A stretch of DNA of 64,000 bases. It comes from Haliclona indistincta (Eukaryota; Porifera; Demospongiae; Haplosclerida; Chalinidae). The notes beneath the pieces are model-generated. The model had not been told where the DNA came from. It saw only the letters and a list, made by a program, of their open reading frames with translations, and did no database searches. Positions 1-11,851 of this stretch are shown here, piece after piece. Both the position numbers and the translations under genes were made by a program. The DNA lies in assembly GCA_964017065.1 (NCBI GenBank), contig OZ024783.1:1110342-1174341 (forward strand). Direction: 5' to 3'. Every line of letters begins with the position of its first letter. Within the stretch, counting starts at the first letter, position 1.

Positions 1-193
<193 letters not shown>

Positions 194-1981
194 ATCATCA
201 TCTTGGTTCATGTGGATCTCTCGGCTCATTCAACCTCATGGATGGTCCCATGACTATCCTACCAGTGTCTCAGTCTAAGCTGTCTTCATCTCGTTCCTCT
301 CTCCCTCTCCTCCAGCATCCTCTATCCCTCCTCTCTATCATCAGGTGGAGCAGGTGTTGGTCCCTTCACCTCACAGTACATGGTGTCTCATCTACAAGAC
401 CTAGCACCACAACATCAGGAACAAGGTACTGTACAGGAAGAGAGGGAGGTAGTGTAGAAATATTATTATGAGGGCATGTCATGAATAGGGAAATTTGGTG
501 GTCATTACCTAGAAAAGAACATTTTTTCAGTTGATAGAATATTTTATCAACACCTTCAAACTCTGATAGTCCACTTGTCAACTACTGATGACATCATCTT
601 ATAACGATCCTTAAGACCTGTTCACATGGAGATGTGTATTAATGTACATTCAATCCACATACCTGCTAATTCACACCAATGGGAATTGAATGAGCATTGA
701 GAATGGTCACATGTACGAATAGAGGAACGACTCGTCAGCTCGACTTGTCACATGATTGTCACATGATTGATGAGTAAACAATACAAACTATCTCAATACA
801 GCTGACACTGACATTAGCATGTCACAATGTACATGATCAGATGATGCTGTACCTCATGGATTGGTAATGGTTACTAGCAAAGAGACGAATGAATCGATAA
901 GTTACATTAGACGATAGAACGAGAAATATTATCATGTTCACTTCAGTACACACGAGCAGTGTGACAATGGCGACCATCCATTCTATAGAGTGATCATGGT
1001 GCTTCATTATAGCTGCTGACAGACTGACACATGTTACATGTGAAGTATTCTCACTTTATCAACTCACATGTATAATTCAAAGTCATCTTTTATCAATGTC
1101 CAAATCAGAAATATTATATTTTGTGAGAAGCTTTATCTTTCTTCTCCCACTCTAGATAACGTCCCCACTAACTCACGGACAGCAGGCCTGCTGCAGGGGA
1201 GTCAGTCTCGCAGTAGTACCCATAATCTAGTCGGCTTGTCTCATCTCTTCAAGCAGCTTCGTCCCTACATCATGCAGCAGCAGCAGTCATCCAGTCGACA
1301 GCAACTACCAACCACTACAAAGAAGGACCCTTCACCTCAACACACTGCACTAGAGTACGTCAGGTTTGATGGACAGCACAACAATACCAAGAATGAGATA
1401 GTAAACAAAGACTACAAGAAGATAAACAAACTGTACAAGATCGTCAACAAGTTGAGCAAGATGGTAAACAGGTCGAACACACTGGTAGTCAGCAACTTGA
1501 GGAAGATAGACACACCCACTTGCGGCGCCGACTACAGCAACGATCATCTCACTTATTCCTCGACTCTCCATCGTCTGGTTCTTTATCACGTGACCTCACC
1601 TCACTCGCTGTGTAACCCCTCGATCCATCTCTCCTCCTGATTTCCCTACTCCAACCAAGTCTTCTCCATCATCTCATTGCTCCTCTCCTCTCCCGAGTCT
1701 CTCTCCCTCTCTCACCTGTCGTTCCCTCTCAATCATTCCATCCCTATCCCTCACTCACTAACAAACTGACGTCAACCGATCGAGACGCTCTTCACAACGA
1801 CCGCACCTCTTACAATAGGGACTTGACCACACCCACAGGTGACCCCGCCCCTCTCAAGCCTATCTCTCGTCCCACCTCTTCTCTGACTATCACATACAAT
1901 GGTCGCAAGGCACTGCAGACAGAGCCATCACTGAGCAGAGATGAAGATGAGAACTATTACACAGCAATGAAGTCCAGTTAT
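194..1981 (+). pseudogene. gene X copy A, 3' exons only (cut by window start)
   Basis: Unrecognised gene, copy A. Exon-like blocks follow clean acceptors: one from 194 (translating to SSSWFMWISRL...), one near 316-425 (GGAGVGPFTSQYMVSHLQD...) and a long block from about 1165 to 1981, which starts DNVPTNSRTAGLLQG, has a Gln run and a Lys/Asn-rich coil-like stretch, and ends at a GTGAGT donor after ...TAMKSSY. The frames of neighbouring blocks do not join cleanly, and the long block switches frame near 1510-1560. I therefore call it degraded or unresolved rather than a functional CDS. The roughly 720-bp intron 430-1147 is conserved in copies B and F and holds nothing I recognise. The last donor faces NAGPA exon 2 (2210), so transcription would run into the NAGPA fragment. 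Function is unknown. Confidence 0.6.
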
Positions 1982-2209
1982 GTGAGTCACTGTACAGATA
2001 TTACTCATCATTCTACTTTTTCTCTTTGTTCTCTATTTACTTTTACTTATCAATATTATCCGTGAATATACTTGTATTAACTTATAAAATACACATTCTA
2101 CTTTCGTGTATTTTCATATTCTGAAATTAACACATAAAAATTGTTTGTTTTTTTCAGTAAATCAGTGCCATCATGTATCAATACATGTTTTTACTCTTTA
2201 CCATCCTAG

Positions 2210-3395
2210 GTTGTCGCAATCTCTCAGTCACCTCAGCTACCTCTAAGCAGCATGGCTGCACATACTCCACTAATGCTGGATACTTTCATGAGCCATTCGG
2301 TGGTTGTATTGGTAACCTCATTGTAAACAGCACTGTACAACAGGTGAGTACAAAAATTTAGTCTTACTGACAATAAAATTTTAATGTGGTTACTGTATTG
2401 TGATTTTCTACAGATTTCAGGTGGTTCCAGGGTTAATTTTGGTCTGTTAGACTCCACCTATGTTGTTGGTTACCTTAGCAACGCCACACTCCTGGGATCA
2501 AAGTACAAGTTCCGTCAGCTAATCACAGGAGCTGGCTGGCTAGTGAGAGAGTGAGTGAGACCCTGCTAGCTGTATGTCACTTCATATCATTGCTACAGTG
2601 GTGAGGTCTGGATTGAGACTAGCGCTAAGCTGGAGAACATCTCTGATAAGTTTGTCACTGAGAAGGCTCCTCGCACCGCGATATGTGCTGCTAAGAACGG
2701 TACTCTGATCCTCCTCCAGGTGAGTGGGCGGGGTCAATAGAACGATGTGCTATTCTTCATCACTACAGGTTGATGGTGAGGAGGACATCAAGAAAGGTGT
2801 TGATTTAATGGAGTTCTCTAAGATACTCCAATCAGTAGGATGCTGGCAGGCAGTGGTAAGCACCTCTCACACATTGATCAGCTGTACATGTACATGTTAG
2901 TAGTGTCTGTGATGATACCACCATTAGAGAATGTACGAACTTTAAAGTCATGTGTCCTTGTTTTAAAAATTAAGCACGAAATGTCTCATGGTTTGTACAT
3001 GTTATTTTCGTCTGAAAGTTTTTAAGTATTATAAAGATTTGGTGCAAATTAATAATTTCGGATTCCCATGCCCTCTATTGGAGACAATAATTGTGGTAGA
3101 AGTCCTATAAGCACAGCAATTGGAGGTGTGGTGCAACAAACACGTGTTTAGACCAAGAATGTGTCTTTATATCTGTTCCATGAAGTGCAGGATTGTTGGC
3201 TTGATAAGCACTTGCCAAAATTTAGAGGGTTAGCACGAATTTTAGTGAGGTGACATAAAATTAGAGGAACCTGATTTTTACGTTATGAAACAGATTCATC
3301 TATTATGATACTCACGTTCTCTCTTTCCCTCTCCCGCCCTCCCTCTCTCTCCCTCCCTCCCTCTCATTCTCTCTCTCCCTTCCTCCCTCTCTCTC

Positions 3396-3463
<68 letters not shown>

Positions 3464-3682
3464 CCCCTCTCTCCATATCTCTCTCCATCCCTCTCTCTCT
3501 CTCTCTCTCACCCTCCCTCCCTATCTCTCTCTCCCTCCCTCTCATCTCAGAATCTAGATGGTGGTGGTAGCAGTACATCAGTGTATAATGGTCATTATGT
3601 TAATCGTCCCACCTGTACTGACACTAGCAGTATCTGTGAGAGACCTGTCTCCTCTATCACTTGTATTATATCACATCATTGA
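2210..3682 (+). pseudogene. NAGPA-like: NAGPA-like phosphodiester glycosidase, exons 2-6 without exon 1
   Basis: Partial copy of the 'uncovering enzyme' family, which removes GlcNAc from GlcNAc-P-mannose on lysosomal hydrolases in the trans-Golgi. Exons are 2210-2343, 2414-2550, 2599-2719, 2769-2855 and 3551-3682, all with GT-AG borders and compatible phases. They keep the family hallmarks: NAGYFHEPFGGCIGN, GYLSNATLLG, APRTAICAAKNGTL and the C-terminal NLDGGGSSTSVYNG motif, ending at TGA 3680-3682. Exon 1, with the signal peptide and N-terminal strand region, is absent; gene X lies directly upstream. Joining the gene X donor (phase 0) to exon 2 (needs one base) puts exon 2 out of frame. The remaining exons are undamaged, so the loss looks recent. 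Intron 5 holds a CT array (3312-3545). Confidence 0.85.
3312..3545. repeat. CT-rich microsatellite in NAGPA-1 intron 5
   Basis: (CT)n interrupted by CCCT units directly before the last NAGPA exon. The same intron carries a CT/GA array in all six blocks (12897-12968, 27040-27455, 36612-36757, 48399-48566, 56090-56160). Confidence 0.95.
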
Positions 3683-3843
3683 ACAAGATGACTTATTAAC
3701 AAATCTATCACCATCAGTGTGTACAGTGTATTTTATAATAACTAGCTCCTCCCTCTTTACTAACCAGCTGCATAGTTGATTCATAATGAAGTGACATGAA
3801 AAGACACTAAAATGTATTTCGAAATTAACCAAAATAATTATAT

Positions 3844-6800
3844 TCAATCATCTATCCTGCAGTCAATCTTCAACAGTGCTGTTCTGAGAGTGTGTTTAGT
3901 ACACTCTCCTCCCTGACCCTTCAGCCATACTGCCAGCATCTCTGTCATGTACTCTTGCACTTCACTGTTATTCTTCTTAATTTCCTTCAGTTTAAAGTAA
4001 TCCAGTCCAAGCTGTAGTCCTAGCTCAAACCATTGACACACAGTGCTTCTCAGGACTACAAGCAGTACAGCAAGATGAGACCGGATATCTACAATGATAC
4101 AAAATAATGGAAAACTCAAATGCATTTTGATCTTGACTCACCTAGTGTACCATCATCAGGTATATTGGACAGGTCTACACTGGGTACTGGTGGATCAGAG
4201 TGAGTACTGGGAGGAGTCTGACTAACTGAGCCTGAACATACAATAACAATACTGTCACAACTTGTGTACATGTGTGACTCACTGAGGGTACTGGAGCTAC
4301 CAGCAGCTGTGGGTGGATCACTTGGTAGGTCCTGCTCCTTCAAGCCAGCCACCTCCTGTACACACCAGAGAAACATTACTACCATCACATGCTACAGTAC
4401 AGCCACACTGCTCACCAGAGGATTCTTGCCAGCGAATAGACTCAGCTTGTCCAGATGCTCTCTCAGTTCCTTGTAGTACACTTGTGGCTTCATCTTAGTG
4501 TCATGACAGAGTTGCTTTACCTCCTGGAGGAGAGGACCAGGAACTGGCTGGTCAGCCATGTTAGGATTGAACAGTTGAGAGACATAAGAGGGAGCAAGGA
4601 GGTGGTAAGGCTCAAAGGGAAGTGACTGTGTTTTGAGGTGACCACACCCATCTTCATGGCTAAGAATAACTGGCTTGCGTTGTAGGATGGATCGAGCAAC
4701 GTCACACATGTCGAACAGCTTAGTGTCAGGGAAAGTATCAATAGGGTACTGGCGGACAAGATCGGGAGAGATGAGGAACTCACACACCTCTGGAGCTGGA
4801 GAATGCTTGTGCAGGAGGCGATGGATTAGTGCTATAAGAGAACCACGGAGCTTGGCATACTCTACTGTACTGGTGTACGACATAGCCACCATCACACATC
4901 GGTTGTTGTCAAGGAGCTCTATCACAGTACAAGTGTTGTTGTTGTCCCTCCAGAAGATGCCATTCCTCCATATTGTACACTTGCGCTGGAGACCACTGAC
5001 GGAAGAGTAAGGGTTAAATCGACTGGCTAGAGGAAATTCATAGGCAACGGAAAGTAGGAGAAGATGAAGAAAACGAGAGCTCAAGAATTCGTGTGGATCC
5101 ATGCTCTTCAGACACCAGCCAAACTCTAGTGCTCCTAGCTGCTGGACGAGGCTGTCTGGTCGCTCTGACTGAACGAGACCAGGGAAGAAGAGGAGATCAG
5201 CTGTGGAGTGAGAGGGTGTGGTCTGGAGGTTGGTATACTGCAGCACTGATGGGTCCACTGGTCGACAGAAATCTAATGAAGTGAGAAATCCGACGAGCAT
5301 GTCTGAGTTGTAGTCGGGAAACACTTTGTGAAGGTTAGAGACGGGTACTATGCCAGTGTTGCTGGCAAGATCACGATGCTCTTTGAATTGACGAGGGGCA
5401 AACAGTGTTCCATTGATTTCGTTTAACAAGGCTTCTGTCTTCACTACGATCCAGCTGGATTGATGATGGCGTATAAAGAGGATGAGACCTTTATCACTGA
5501 GAGTGGTGAGGATCTCTGTGAGGACAGACTGGTCGCTAGGGAGAGAAGAATCGTTTTCCTTAGCGATTGCAGAGACAAGATCATGTAGTGTACAGCCTAC
5601 CACGTTCAGCTTGGTACGAAGGAATGCGTAGACAACATGAGAATAGTAGTGGATGACGGGCTGACTGGCAGTGATGGCTTTCTGGCTGTTGGTGAGTGTG
5701 GCGATCAAACGACGTGAAGCGTCAGTGTTGGTTCTGCGACAGTCCATAGCAATGCACTCCACGTATTCCTGGCGTCTTACTCTTCTGGTAGCTATGATGG
5801 TCTGCATCAGCGAGCTCTTCTCCTCCACCGACGACATGACCTGGTCGGCATGGCTACCAATGATCACCACGTGCGATCGTCCCTCTGCTGTGCTGCAGGC
5901 ATTGTCGATAAAGCTTAGCCAGTAGCGGAGCGACTCACAGATCTTCTCCTTGCTCTCACTCAGGTCTACCACACAGAGAAACATGGCTGCTGACCTTCGC
6001 ATCACTTGCTCGAGCACGGCGTCATGACTCGAGTAGTATTCTTGCTGTCCAGCAAAGTCATACACGACAAAGTTGCCCAGCTGCTCACTCTGGATGTGGT
6101 GTGGAACGATCCCTGCTGTGTAGCGTTGAACATCAGCGACACACTCTACAGCTGTAGAACTAGCTAGGCGGACGATGAGTTCAGTTATGGTAGTCTTACC
6201 AGCTCCACTGTCTCCTGTGAGTATCAGTTTAGTGAACGTGTGCACTGGGAAGGCTGTCCTGCACTCTTCGAATGGTTCAAATAGTTTAATGATATCATAG
6301 TTGTCACTAGCATAGTACAATGCAGTGTCGCCATTCTTGTTCTTAGTCAGTGGATTGACTCGACCAGTCGATAACAGATATTGTACAATGTGGGCGTGGT
6401 CAAGTAGACAAGCATAGTGAAGTGGTGTATAGCCACCATCGTTCTCACATGATGGGCTACAGTGTTCCTCTCTGATGAGATACTGAGCAATGTTGAGGTG
6501 ACCATTATCACAAGCATAGTGAAGTGGTGTCTTGCCATCATTGTTCTCACATGATGGGTTACAGTGTTCCTCTCTGATGAGATACTGACGGATACTGAGC
6601 AATGTTGAGGTGACCATTATCACAAGCATAGTGAAGTGGTGTCTCGTCATACTGGTTCTTGTCCATAGGGTCACAATGTAGTTCAACTATGAAATATTTC
6701 ACCACCTCGAGGTGTCCATTGCTGGCGGCATAATGCAGTGGAATGTGTCCGTGCTCGTCCTTGCAGTTGGCGGCACAATTATACACTGATACTAGCGCAG

Positions 6801-6999
6801 TGACGACATTCCTCCAGCCCCAGTACGCAGCTAGGTGGAGGAGAGAGACCAATGATAACTCAAAAGGATACAGTATGGACTCGAACGTTGTCGTGATGGT
6901 AGCTGGTTGTGGTATGCTGGGTAGCAGCTGCTCCGCAATAAGCTTGTTCCCGTTCTTAAACGCGAATATGTATTGTTCTTCTCGTCGTCCTTCAGCCAT
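3844..6999 (-). pseudogene. R1: ankyrin-Roc-COR-Death protein gene with a 10-bp frameshift
   Basis: Roco-family gene with the order ankyrin repeats, Roc GTPase, COR, Death (like the C-terminal part of DAPK1, with no kinase). Exons on the minus strand are 6999-4416, 4355-4283, 4231-4142 and 4088-3844. Start is the ATG giving MAEGRREEQ, shared by all copies. Visible motifs are the P-loop GDSGAGKT, a G3-like DFAGQQEYY, a G4-like IIGSHADQV, and a C-terminal Death domain of class A (CQWFELGLQLGLDYF...). Relative to the other copies, 10 extra bases lie near 6582-6597 in the first REEHC cassette (a CAGTAT repeat duplicated around CCGT). The frame shifts there, and the upstream 146 residues end in PSVSHQRGTL. 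The rest of exon 1 is open for over 700 codons, so this is a very recent lesion or a sequencing/assembly error. It keeps only two REEHC cassettes. GTPase activity and ligands are inferred from the family only. Confidence 0.88.
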
Positions 7000-7146
7000 T
7001 GCTCTGCGTCCACGGTCAATTAATCTCAAGTGCTCCTCTTAGATAAACCGCCCTATAGCTAAGCTTGAGGCTTGTGTGGCTAGAATGCTTTTGTGGTTGC
7101 CTAGCAGCAGCAAAATTAAATTAAATCACGTGATGCTTACCAGCCA
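7000..7146. promoter_or_regulatory. shared divergent promoter R1 / gene X-B
   Basis: This 147-bp spacer separates the R1 start (6999, minus) from the gene X first ATG (7147, plus). A palindromic TCACGTGA lies at 7126-7133, 14-21 bp before the gene X ATG. The same motif sits at the same distance in every other R/X spacer (15559-15566, 31161-31168, 43531-43538, 52394-52401). It is an E-box of the M-box/CLEAR-like type bound by bHLH-ZIP factors in animals. A regulatory role is inferred from its conservation while the flanks have drifted. Confidence 0.55.
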
Positions 7147-7405
7147 TGCCGCCAAAAGAAGGCGCGCCTTCTAGTGATGAATCTGATGCATTTGTGATGC
7201 GAGCTCTTTACAGAAGAACTGATCACTTCGTTAGGAGACTACCAGCTCAGAAAGAGAGAGAGAGAGAGAGCCTGTTACTACCACTGCAATACTACTGACT
7301 TGCTTCTCTCAGCTTGATTTCTCCACTGCTGCTCTAGCACACCTGATAGAAGGTGAGTGATGTGAGTGTGTCACTGCTAGTACTGTGAGTCAATATTGTG
7401 TACAG

Positions 7406-8020
7406 ACAGTGATACTATCATCATGTATCCTGATGGTGTCATTGTTGGTAACTATCGCTGCTCACTAGCTGGGAGAGACCTGAACAGAAACTATCGTACC
7501 AAGATCAAAGAGGCCTATCCTACAGTCTGGCACACCAAGCAACTAGTCAAAAGGTGAAGAAGAACCAAAACGAGTATTGTCACGATGTGATGGGTTTTGT
7601 TATTTTCTTCAGGTTGGCAGAGGATAGAGAAGTGGTACTATTCTGTGATTTACATGGTCACAGTCACAAACAGAACGTGTCCATATATGGATGTGACGAC
7701 ATGTGAGCCTGTTCCCTCTGCTACCTAATAATTGATTATTACTCAATATTAATGGGCCCTTCACTTTAACCGCTCACCTTCTTCTATAGTCAGAACTCGT
7801 CCAATCGGTTTCACTCCCGGGTGTTTCCTCGTATGCTGGCAAACAATGCTCCTACGAAATTCTCATTTCATAGCTCAAATTTTAAAGTTCATCAAAACAA
7901 GGTCGATATGTTATCTTACTCAATATGTGACCATTACTGTAGCATACCTCTCTATAGGAAGGAACCAGTCGTGTGTTCATGTGGAAAGAACTAGGTATTA
8001 CTAACAGTTACACCATGGAG
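7406..8020 (+). pseudogene. AGBL2/3-like: cytosolic carboxypeptidase (CCP/AGBL) exon block
   Basis: Four consecutive exons, 7406-7553, 7613-7702, 7790-7901 and 7958-8020, all phase-compatible. They translate to a piece of the M14 carboxypeptidase domain of tubulin deglutamylases: [29 protein letters not shown] (the HGH supplies the third zinc-ligand His in this family), RVFPRMLANNAP and GTSRVFMWKELG...NSYTME (the Glu is the expected catalytic base). The upstream HxxE zinc motif and everything after NSYTME are missing. The last donor reads GAG|ATGAGT instead of GAG|GTGAGT, as still seen in copies C and E. The block is in frame with the preceding gene X exon ([14 protein letters not shown]), but it cannot form an active enzyme. 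It is an exon capture, or the remnant of a fused gene. Confidence 0.8.
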
Positions 8021-8730
8021 ATGAGTGAGGCAGCTAGACACTGCTTAGTGCACAGGTGTCCTGGCTCTACCTGTGACCCTCTGTGAGGCAGCTAGACACT
8101 GCTTAGTGCACAGGTGTCCTGGCTCTACCAGTGACCCTCTGTGAGGCAGCTAGACACTGCTTGTATAGTGCACAGGTGTCCTGGCTCTACCAGTGACCCT
8201 CTGTGAGGCAGCTAGACACTGCTTAGTGCACAGGTGTCCTGGCTCTACCAGTGACCCCTCTGTGAGGCAGCTAGACACTGCTTGTATAGTGCACAGGTGT
8301 CCTGGCTCTACCAGTGACCCTCTGTGAGGCAGCTAGACACTGCTTAGTGCACAGGTGTCCTGGCTCTACCAGTGACCCTCTGTGAGGCAGCTAGACACTG
8401 CTTAGTGCACAGGTGTCCTGGCTCTACCAGTGACCCTCTGTGAGGCAGCTAGACACTGCTTAGTGTACAGGTGTCCTGGCTCTACCAGTGACCCTCTGTG
8501 AGGCAGCTAGACACTGCTTAGTGCACAGGTGTCCTGGCTCTACCAGTGACCCTCTGTGAGGCAGCTAGACACTGCTTAGTGTACAGGTGTCCTGGCTCTA
8601 CCAGTGACCCTCTGTGAGGCAGCTAGACACTGCTTAGTGCACAGGTGTCCTGGCTCTACCAGTGACCCTCTGTGAGGCAGCTAGACACTGCTTAGTGCAC
8701 AGGTGTCCTGGCTCTACCAGTGACCCTCTG
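8021..8730 (+). repeat. 58-bp minisatellite, about 12 units
   Basis: Tandem units of about 58 bp (some 64 bp with a TGTATA insert). Each starts GTGAGGCAGCTAGACACTGC and contains TGTCCTGGCTCTACCAGTG. The first unit begins at the splice donor of the last carboxypeptidase exon, so the array appears to have grown from the 5' end of that intron. Shorter arrays are at 14430-14652, 27482-27565 and 63718-64000. Confidence 0.95.
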
Positions 8731-8850
8731 TAGACACTGTAGACAAGATGGTGAATTGTGACATACGGTAGGATCCGGGGTATTCATCCTGGATCTTTTT
8801 AACTACTTTTTGCTTGTTTGTTCAGAAGAAGAAAAAGAAGCTTCATTCTC

Positions 8851-8888
<38 letters not shown>

Positions 8889-9608
8889 GCAAGGCACAGC
8901 TGAGAATGACCCACAGTCCAGCCAGCTCCAACATGTGAGTAGTGGGTGAGTGAGTGAACGAGCTACTATAGATAATCCATGATCCCCTTTCATCATCTCT
9001 TATTATCTCAGGGGCTCCCTCTCTACCTCCTCCTCCTCTCCCTCCTCAGTCAGTAACAACTGAACCATCGACTGTGAACAAACCGACCAGGTAAGCTTGG
9101 TAATTATTACATACACACCTGTAATTGTCATTGTGTAGGTGTTGCCTGAAGAAGTTACCATGGTTACAGCCCCTCCCACTCTCCCCGCCTCTCTATCATC
9201 TACATCTATCACTGGTGGTATCCCAACACACACTAGAGAGAGAGTGCAAGAGCGATATCGCAGGTTAGCAAGCATCTATACTGCTCACATCCCACAACTT
9301 CATTCTCTCTCATGGTACAGCATTGCAGTGACTCTTCTCTGCACTATCCAATGCATGTGAGCTCACACTCAAACAGAATCTCTTCATCATTTTCTTTTTA
9401 CTGAAACATTTGATGGCAGCACTTTTGCTTTGGAATCAAACAGAGGTCAGTTTAAAATGTACGACTAGTACTGACATTACCAACTGGTTGACTGCTCAAC
9501 CCATAAGAGTGGACATCATTACTCTCTCACTGACGTGTTTGTCAGCAATAAGCATTTAGTGTTGCCTCACATCCATGTCATGACAGTCACGTCATCTCTC
9601 TCTCACTC

Positions 9609-9610
9609 TC

Positions 9611-9670
<60 letters not shown>

Positions 9671-9790
9671 CCTCCCTCTCTCTCTCTCTCTCTCTCTCCC
9701 TCCCTCTCCCTCTCCCTCTCCCTCTCCCTCTCCCTCTCCCTCTCCCTCTCCCTCTCCCCTCCCCCTCCCCCTCCCCCTCCCCCTCCCCCT

Positions 9791-9837
<47 letters not shown>
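9609..9837. repeat. CT / CCCTCT microsatellite
   Basis: (CT)n, then (CCCTCT)n and (CCCCCT)n, then (CT)n, ending in the acceptor of the SSSWFMW exon of gene X-B. Equivalent to 1-192 and 40510-40655. Confidence 0.97.
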
Positions 9838-9839
<2 letters not shown>

Positions 9840-11851
9840 ATCATCGTCTTGGTTCATGTGGATCTCTCGGCTCACTCAACCTCATGGATGGTCCCATGAC
9901 TAGTGTCTCTCTCTCAGTCTAAGCTGTCTTCATCTCGTTCCTCTCTCTCCTCCAGCATCCTCTATCCCTCCTCCTCTATCATCAGGTGGAGCAGGTGTTG
10001 GTCCCTTCACCTCACAGTACATGGTGTCTCATCTACAAGACCTAGCACCACAACATCAGGAACAAGGTACTATACAGGGAGGGAGGGAGGGAGGGAGAGG
10101 AGTGTAGAAATATTATTATGAGGGCATGTCATGAATAGGGAAATTTGGTGGTCATTATCTAGAAAAGAATATTTTTGCAGTTGATAGAATATTTTATCAA
10201 CACCTTCAAACTCTGATAGTCCACTTGTCAACTACAGATGACATCATCTCATGATGATCCTTAAGACCTGTTCACATGGAGATGTGTATTAATGTACATC
10301 CAATCCACATACCTGCTAATTCACACCAATGAGAATTGAATGAGCATTGAGAGCGGTCACATGAACAAAGAGAGGAACGACTCGTCAGCTCAACTTGTCA
10401 CATGATTGTCACATGATTGATGAGTAAACAATACAAACTATCTCAATACAGCTGACACTGACATTAGCATGTCACAATGTACATGATCAGATGATGCTGT
10501 ACCTCATGGATTGGTAATGGTTACTAGCAAAGAGACGAATGAATCGATAAGTTACATTAGACGATAGAACTAGAAATATTATCATGTTCACTTCAGTACA
10601 CACGAGCAGTGTGACAATGGCGACCATCCATTCTATAGAGTGATCATGGTGCTTCATTATAGCTGCTGACAGACTGACACATGTTACATGTGAAGTATTC
10701 TTACTTCATCAACTCACATGTATAATTCAAAGTCATCTTTTATCAATGTCCAAATCAGAAATATTATATTTTGTGAGAAGCTTTATCTTTCTTCTCCCAC
10801 TCTAGATAACGTCCCCACTAACTCACGGACAGCAGGTCTGCTGCAGGGGAGTCAGTCTCGCAGTAGTACCCATAATCTAGTCGGCTTGTCTCATCTCTTC
10901 AAGCAGCTTCGTCCCTACATCATGCAGCAGCAGCAGCAGTCATCCAGTCGACAGCAACTACCAACCACTACAAAGAAGGACCCTTCACCTCAACACACTG
11001 CACTAGAGTACGTCAGGTTTGATGGACAGCACAACAATACCAAGAACGAGATAGTAAACAAAGACTACAAGAAGATATACAAACTGTACAAGATCGTCAA
11101 CATGGTAAACAGGTCGAACACACTGGTAGTCAGCAACTTGAGGAAGATAGACGCACTCACTTGCGGCGCCGACTACAGCAACGATCATCTCACTTATTCC
11201 TCGACTCTCCATCGTCTGGTTCTTTATCACGTGACCTCAGCTCTCACCTCACTCGCTGTGTAACCCCTCGATCCATCTCTCCTCCTGATTTCCCTACTCC
11301 AACCAAGTCGTCTCCATCCTCTCATTGCTCCTCTCCTCTCCCGAGTCTCTCACCCTCTCTCCCTCTCTCACCTGTCGTTCCCTCTCAATCATTCCATCCC
11401 TATCCCTCACTCACTAACAAGCTGACGTCGACCGATCGAGACGCTCTTCACAACGTCCGCACCTCTTACAATGGTGACTTGACCACACCCACAGGTGACC
11501 CCGCCCCTCTTAAGCCTATCTCTCTTCTCTGACTATCACATACAATGGTCGCAAGGCACTGCGGACAGAGCCATCACTGAGCAGAGATGAAGATGAGAAC
11601 TATTACACAGCAATGAAGTCCAGTTATGTGAGTCACTGTACATGCAGATATTACTCATCTACTTTTTCTCTTTATTCTCTATTTACTTTTACTTATCAAT
11701 ATTATCCGTGAATATACTTGTATTAACTTTTAAAATACACATCTACTTTCGTGTATTTTATATTCTGAAATTCTGAAAAAAGTTCTTTTTTCAGTAAATC
11801 AGTGCCATCATGTATCAATACATGTTATGTTTTTACTCTTTACCATCCTAG

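Larger units (their letters stand above)
7147..11627 (+). pseudogene. gene X copy B, with captured carboxypeptidase exons
   Basis: Fullest plus-strand copy of the unrecognised gene X. It starts MPPKEGAPSSDESD at 7147. The next conserved block, EPVTTTAILLTCFSQLDFST..., lies at about 7268-7353. Cytosolic carboxypeptidase exons (7406-8020) and a minisatellite (8021-8730) follow, replacing the exons VQRILAAIT... and VIRISDSS... that copy F has at this place. Gene X resumes at 8838 with KKKKLHSR; here (GA)17 at 8853-8886 replaces the short RKERDRK coding stretch of copy F and shifts the frame to a stop. Later blocks are GAPSLPPPP-like (about 9013-9092), VLPEEVTMVTAPPTL (9139-9265), SSSWFMWISRL (9838-9898), the GGAGVGPF block (near 10000-10065), and the Gln-rich block from about 10806 ending at donor 11627. 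Introns 9270-9835 and 10075-10800 hold CT repeats and unannotated sequence. Multiple frame breaks indicate a pseudogene. Confidence 0.55.

Noticed and set aside
8021..8730. CRISPR-like array
   Set aside because: Units are contiguous and identical with no spacers; eukaryotic minisatellite.
7147..11627. A complete functional AGBL gene
   Set aside because: Only four exons match carboxypeptidase; both flanks are gene X, and the HxxE motif and domain ends are missing.
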